Notes under the pieces: generated by a model | Seen by the model: the letters and a program-made list of their open reading frames with translations, nothing else | Database searches by the model: none | Told to the model about the DNA's origin: nothing | Assembly: GCA_903831635.1 (NCBI GenBank) | Contig: CAIKYN010000405.1 | Coordinates: forward strand, 1-9,751 | Source: an uncultured Spartobacteria bacterium | GTDB lineage: Bacteria; Verrucomicrobiota; Verrucomicrobiia; Chthoniobacterales; UBA6821 | DNA length: 9,751 nucleotides | Direction of reading: 5' to 3' | Position numbers and translations under genes: made by a program | Shown: one piece after another, positions 7,016-9,751 of the stretch | How positions within the stretch are numbered: position 1 is the first letter of the stretch | How the letters are laid out: each line of letters starts with the position of its first letter

Positions 7016-7375
7016 ATGAGGATTTCTCTGGAAATGAATGATGCGACGCTTCTGCGTGAGCTGGGTGAGCGGCTTGCCCATGCTCGGCTGGAGAGGAATC
7101 TGACCCAGGCGGAACTGGCCGAGCAGGCCGGAGTAGCCAAGAGGACGGTCGAGCGGCTGGAATCCGGCGAGGTGGCGGCGCAACTCTCAGGATTTTTGCG
7201 CGTCTGCAGGGTGCTCGGTCTGTTGGATCGCTTCGATGCCCTGATCCCGGAAGCCAAGCCAAGCCCGATGATGATGCTGAAGATGAAGGGAAAAATTCGG
7301 CGGCGAGCTTCAAGTCGGAAGTCACAGGAAGCCAAGAGAAATAGACTATGGACCTGGGGAGTTGGAGTTCAGTGA
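7016..7375 (+). CDS. Xre-family HTH regulator with HipB-like C-terminal tail
   Basis: The 119-residue product carries an Xre/Cro-type helix-turn-helix at about residues 15-70 (LGERLAHARLERNLTQAELA, then KRTVERLESGE, then LRVCRVLGLLDRFDALIP). Next come a PSPMMMLKMKGK segment and a basic tail (KIRRRASSRKSQ). That tail is typical of HipB-like antitoxin regulators that precede hipA kinase genes, but no hipA follows; a DUF3800 gene does. The start is uncertain. ATG 7016 abuts operator O2 and has no ribosome binding site, so it would suit a leaderless message. ATG 7034 has AGGA 11 bases upstream and would give 113 residues, losing nothing of the HTH. It probably binds the tandem palindromes ahead of it and controls itself and perhaps DUF3800-2. 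Confidence 0.88.
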   Translation: MRISLEMNDATLLRELGERLAHARLERNLTQAELAEQAGVAKRTVERLESGEVAAQLSGFLRVCRVLGLLDRFDALIPEAKPSPMMMLKMKGKIRRRASSRKSQEAKRNRLWTWGVGVQ

Positions 7376-7401
7376 CATTCTTCAGGAGTCTTTGTATTTT
7401 T

Positions 7402-7414
7402 ATGAGTAACTCAT
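7402..7414. repeat. Perfect 13-bp palindrome between xre and DUF3800-2
   Basis: ATGAGT-A-ACTCAT has 6-bp arms around one base, in the 63-base gap ahead of DUF3800-2. It does not resemble the TCGCCA palindromes. It could be a separate regulator site or chance. Confidence 0.35.
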
Positions 7415-7438
7415 GTGTTTGACATCATTTCTTAAGGC

Positions 7439-8329
7439 ATGAGCTATCTCCTTTTCCTCGACGAAAGCGGTCACGATCACCGGAATCTTCCCTACGAAGT
7501 GCATGGGGGCTTTGCCCTGAATGCCAAGAAGCTGTGGCCCTTTGTGAAGTCCCTTTCAACTCTGGAGCAAGCGGCATTCGGTGACCATTTGCACCGGTTC
7601 AAGAAGGAGATCAAAGGGTGCCGTCTTCTTGACAAGGATCGCTTCAAGTTCGCGGTCCAATCTCCGGAAATGGAGGATGCCGAGCGCAGGAAGCATTGTC
7701 TGGCTTTCCTGAGCAAGGGACTCCGAAAACAGAAGCCCACCCGTGATGAATTCACTGCCTATGGGCAGGCCTGCCTGACCATGGTAAGGGGGATTTTTGA
7801 CCTGTTGGATCAGCACGAAGCCCGGATCTTTGCATCGATTATTCCCCGAGGTCTGAGACCTCCTAAAGATATTCCACTTCGTCTCTCCCCTGAAGATGTG
7901 CTGAGGAAGGATCTGATCTTCATGCTGGAGCGCTATTTTTACATGCTGGAATTCCAGAATGAGACAGGGCTCTTGGTCATGGATGAGTCCGAAAAGATGC
8001 AGGATCGTCGATTCGTTCGACGGATGGAGTGGTACTTCAAGGAAACCGCCAAAGGGCGTTACCGAAGCACGCGGATCGTCCCATCACCATTCTTTGTCGC
8101 TTCGGATATGGCCTATCCGGTACAGGTGGCCGATATGCTGATCTATGCGATCAATGTGGGTCTGAGATTGCCCGGCATGTCCGAAAAAGTGGCCCGACCT
8201 GAGGTTACGGAGGAGTTTTCGCCGCTCTTGGATCGCCTCCAATGGAGAGGAGATGGCTATCGGGACGGAGTGGCCTTCAAAACCCAAGGAATCGTCTATG
8301 TGCCTGACCCTTATACGGCCCGAAAATAA
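7439..8329 (+). CDS. DUF3800-family protein 2 (uncharacterised, putative RNase H-like fold)
   Basis: The 296-residue product shows the DUF3800 pattern more fully than the first copy. An N-terminal strand ends in Asp-Glu-Ser (YLLFLDESG, D8/E9), followed by HGGFAL. A middle strand ends in another Asp-Glu-Ser (GLLVMDES, D182/E183). Near the C-terminus, FFVASDMAYPVQVADMLIYAIN places D223 and D232 in the usual spots. The acidic positions suggest a metal-dependent, RNase H-like active site, which is inference. It is about 75 residues longer than DUF3800-1 and shares little beyond the motifs, so the two are not a recent duplication. The 63-base gap after xre suggests a common transcript. AAGG touches the start codon, too close for a normal ribosome binding site, so translation may be weak. 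The start is fixed by the motif at residue 8. Confidence 0.85.
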   Translation: MSYLLFLDESGHDHRNLPYEVHGGFALNAKKLWPFVKSLSTLEQAAFGDHLHRFKKEIKGCRLLDKDRFKFAVQSPEMEDAERRKHCLAFLSKGLRKQKPTRDEFTAYGQACLTMVRGIFDLLDQHEARIFASIIPRGLRPPKDIPLRLSPEDVLRKDLIFMLERYFYMLEFQNETGLLVMDESEKMQDRRFVRRMEWYFKETAKGRYRSTRIVPSPFFVASDMAYPVQVADMLIYAINVGLRLPGMSEKVARPEVTEEFSPLLDRLQWRGDGYRDGVAFKTQGIVYVPDPYTARK

Positions 8330-8357
8330 AAAAGGAGATAAAGCGTTTGAGACTGGG

Positions 8358-8371
8358 GGGACCGAAGTCCC
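8358..8371. repeat. Small hairpin upstream of hsdR
   Basis: GGGAC-CGAA-GTCCC has perfect 5-bp arms and a 4-base loop, 72 bases before the hsdR start. No T run follows, so it is not an intrinsic terminator. It may be a leader structure or chance. Confidence 0.25.
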
Positions 8372-8440
8372 TGCAATCTCTTGGCCGAATCTCCGAGAAC
8401 AATCTCGATAGATACACGCGCTCCGTCAATTAAGAATTTT

Positions 8441-8539
8441 CCCATGTCCCTGAACGAATCCCATATTGAGGAGGCCACGCTGGAGTGGCTGAGTGAGCTG
8501 GGCTACGGCATCGGTCACGGGCCGGACATGGCTCCGGGG
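8441..8539 (+). repeat. Direct repeat of hsdR 5' end, right copy
   Basis: This is the copy that continues into the long hsdR frame. Most differences from the left copy are at third codon positions, showing that both sequences once evolved as coding DNA. Confidence 0.85.
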
Positions 8540-9751
8540 GAGTCTGCCTCGGAGCGAGACTCCTTCTCCGATGTAGTGCTGAAGGGGCGTCTCCGTGAAG
8601 CGATCCATCGGCTGAATCCCGCTATCCCCGAGGAGGCACGGGAGGAGGCTCTGAGGAAGGTCCTGCGCCACGAGACCACCTCCCTGATCGGGAACAATCG
8701 CTCCTTTCACCATCATCTGCGCGACGGGGTGCCGGTAGAGTATAAGCGCTCCGATGGATCGATCGCGGGGGATCGGGTGCGTCTGGTGGACTTCGCTGAT
8801 GTGAAGGCGAATGGCTGGCTGGCGGTGAATCAGTTCACCGTGATCGAGGGGCAGCATAACCGCCGCCCCGATGTGATCCTGTTCCTGAATGGTCTGCCGC
8901 TGGTGGTGATCGAGCTCAAGAATGCTGCCGATGAGGAGGCGACGATCTGGAGCGCCTTCTCCCAGCTCCAGACCTACAAGGCAGAGATTCCCTCACTGAT
9001 GAGCTACAACGAGGAAGATCCGGACAACGGGGCGATCCACAAGATCATCGCGGGATATCACCAGTTCCACGCCGTGAATGCGGCCGTCGAGGAGACGATC
9101 CGTGCGAGCGGCATGGCCGAAGACGGACGAGCCAAAGAAGACGAGGGAGCCTACTGGTCGGGATCTATGGAGGAGGGGAAGCCCGGAGACCGGCGTGCCG
9201 GTGTCGTCTGGCACACGCAGGGAAGCGGCAAGAGCTTCTCGATGCTCTTCTATGCCGGACGGATGGCCCGTCATCCGGCGATGCAGAATCCTACCCTCGT
9301 CGTGCTCACGGACAGGAATGATCTGGATGACCAGCTCTTCGGGCAGTTCCAGCGGTGCCATGAGACGCTGGGACAGATGCCCATTCAGGCAGAGAGCCGG
9401 GAGCATCTCCGGGAAATCCTCAACCGGTCCAGCGGCGGCGTCATCTTCACGACGATCCATAAGTTCGCCGCCGAGAAGGACTCTGCCAACAAGGCTCTCT
9501 CCGAGAGACGCAATATCGTCGTCATCGCAGACGAAGCCCATCGGAGCCAGTATGACCTGATCGACGGCTTCGCCCGTGACATGAGGGATGCGGTGCCGAA
9601 TGCCTCCTTCATCGGATTCACCGGGACCCCGATCGAGAAGACCGATGCCAATACCAGGGCGATCTTCGGGAATTATATCTCCGTCTATGACATCCAGCGT
9701 GCCGTGGCTGATAAGGCGACGGTGCCGATCTACTACGAGAGCAGGATCGCC
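8444..9751 (+). CDS. hsdR: Type I restriction subunit HsdR, 3'-truncated by window edge
   Basis: HsdR is the ATP-driven DNA translocase and nuclease of the system. The frame is open for 436 codons to the last base. The usual protein is about 1000 residues, so the rest lies outside. The nuclease motif RPDVILFLNGLPLVVIELK gives D143, E157 and K159, with the same 14-residue D-to-E spacing as EcoR124I (D151, E165, K167). Next come SQLQTY, then the helicase motifs: HTQGSGKS (257-264, Walker A, K263), LTDRNDLDDQ, DEAH (363-366) and GFTGTP (391-396). Between MSYNE (186-190) and KIIAGYHQFHAV the family normally has an extra block of roughly 75-90 residues that is absent here in frame. No Shine-Dalgarno precedes the ATG, which is fixed by the MSLNESHIEEATLEW homology to the upstream stub. 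Leucine codons are mostly CTG, unlike hsdM. Confidence 0.95.
   Translation, partial: MSLNESHIEEATLEWLSELGYGIGHGPDMAPGESASERDSFSDVVLKGRLREAIHRLNPAIPEEAREEALRKVLRHETTSLIGNNRSFHHHLRDGVPVEYKRSDGSIAGDRVRLVDFADVKANGWLAVNQFTVIEGQHNRRPDVILFLNGLPLVVIELKNAADEEATIWSAFSQLQTYKAEIPSLMSYNEEDPDNGAIHKIIAGYHQFHAVNAAVEETIRASGMAEDGRAKEDEGAYWSGSMEEGKPGDRRAGVVWHTQGSGKSFSMLFYAGRMARHPAMQNPTLVVLTDRNDLDDQLFGQFQRCHETLGQMPIQAESREHLREILNRSSGGVIFTTIHKFAAEKDSANKALSERRNIVVIADEAHRSQYDLIDGFARDMRDAVPNASFIGFTGTPIEKTDANTRAIFGNYISVYDIQRAVADKATVPIYYESRIA

Noticed and set aside
7419..7424. Perfect TTGACA as a -35 box for DUF3800-2
   Set aside because: The matching -10 would fall inside the coding sequence after the ATG at 7439, so it cannot drive that start.
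8347..8433. 28-codon frame from TTG 8347 behind an AAAGGAG sequence
   Set aside because: The start codon is rare, the product is very short and resembles nothing, and only spacing favours it.
5425..8444. Stub and hsdR start as attachment sites of an integrative element
   Set aside because: No integrase lies between them, and the copies differ by 12.5% over 96 bases, so site-specific integration with identical cores is not supported.
8993..9541. 182-codon frame on the - strand
   Set aside because: It lies wholly opposite hsdR, whose helicase motifs prove the + strand is coding.
1..9751. CRISPR arrays, tRNA or rRNA genes, insertion sequences
   Set aside because: No spaced repeat arrays, cloverleaf-like segments, rRNA stretches or transposase motifs were seen on either strand.

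Overview
The window looks like a bacterial chromosome of moderately high GC, apart from one clearly AT-rich stretch at about 6880-7015. Every convincing gene is on the + strand. I cannot assign a lineage. Several starts lack a recognisable Shine-Dalgarno sequence, and nothing seen is diagnostic of a phylum.

Layout. Positions 2-1528 hold the C-terminal three quarters of a polyphosphate kinase (ppk), a housekeeping gene. From 1715 the rest of the window is a type I restriction-modification locus with extra genes inside it. hsdM (1715-3292) and hsdS (3282-4565) overlap by 11 bases. A DUF3800-family gene (4578-5243) follows hsdS after 12 bases. Next comes a non-coding stretch with a nested hairpin and a perfect palindrome, then a 39-codon stub (5425-5541) that repeats the start of hsdR. 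The intact-looking hsdR begins only at 8444 and runs off the right edge. Between the stub and hsdR lie a 430-residue HTH/coiled-coil protein of unknown function (5558-6850), an AT-rich regulatory stretch with several inverted repeats, an Xre-type regulator with a HipB-like tail (7016-7375), and a second, different DUF3800 gene (7439-8329).

How the parts fit. HsdM and HsdS would form the sequence-specific adenine methyltransferase, and HsdR would add translocation and cleavage. The two DUF3800 proteins and the 430-residue protein are accessories of unknown role. The Xre gene sits behind two tandem operator-like repeats and directly ahead of DUF3800-2, so a self-regulated Xre/DUF3800 pair is the most interesting hypothesis here. 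The hsdR stub, the two DUF3800 genes each lying ahead of an hsdR start, and different leucine codon habits in hsdM and hsdR suggest the locus was assembled by recombination between related type I loci.

HsdR also appears to lack a block of roughly 75-90 residues just after its nuclease motifs, which may weaken or abolish cleavage. Family assignments rest on motif recognition by eye; no database search was possible.
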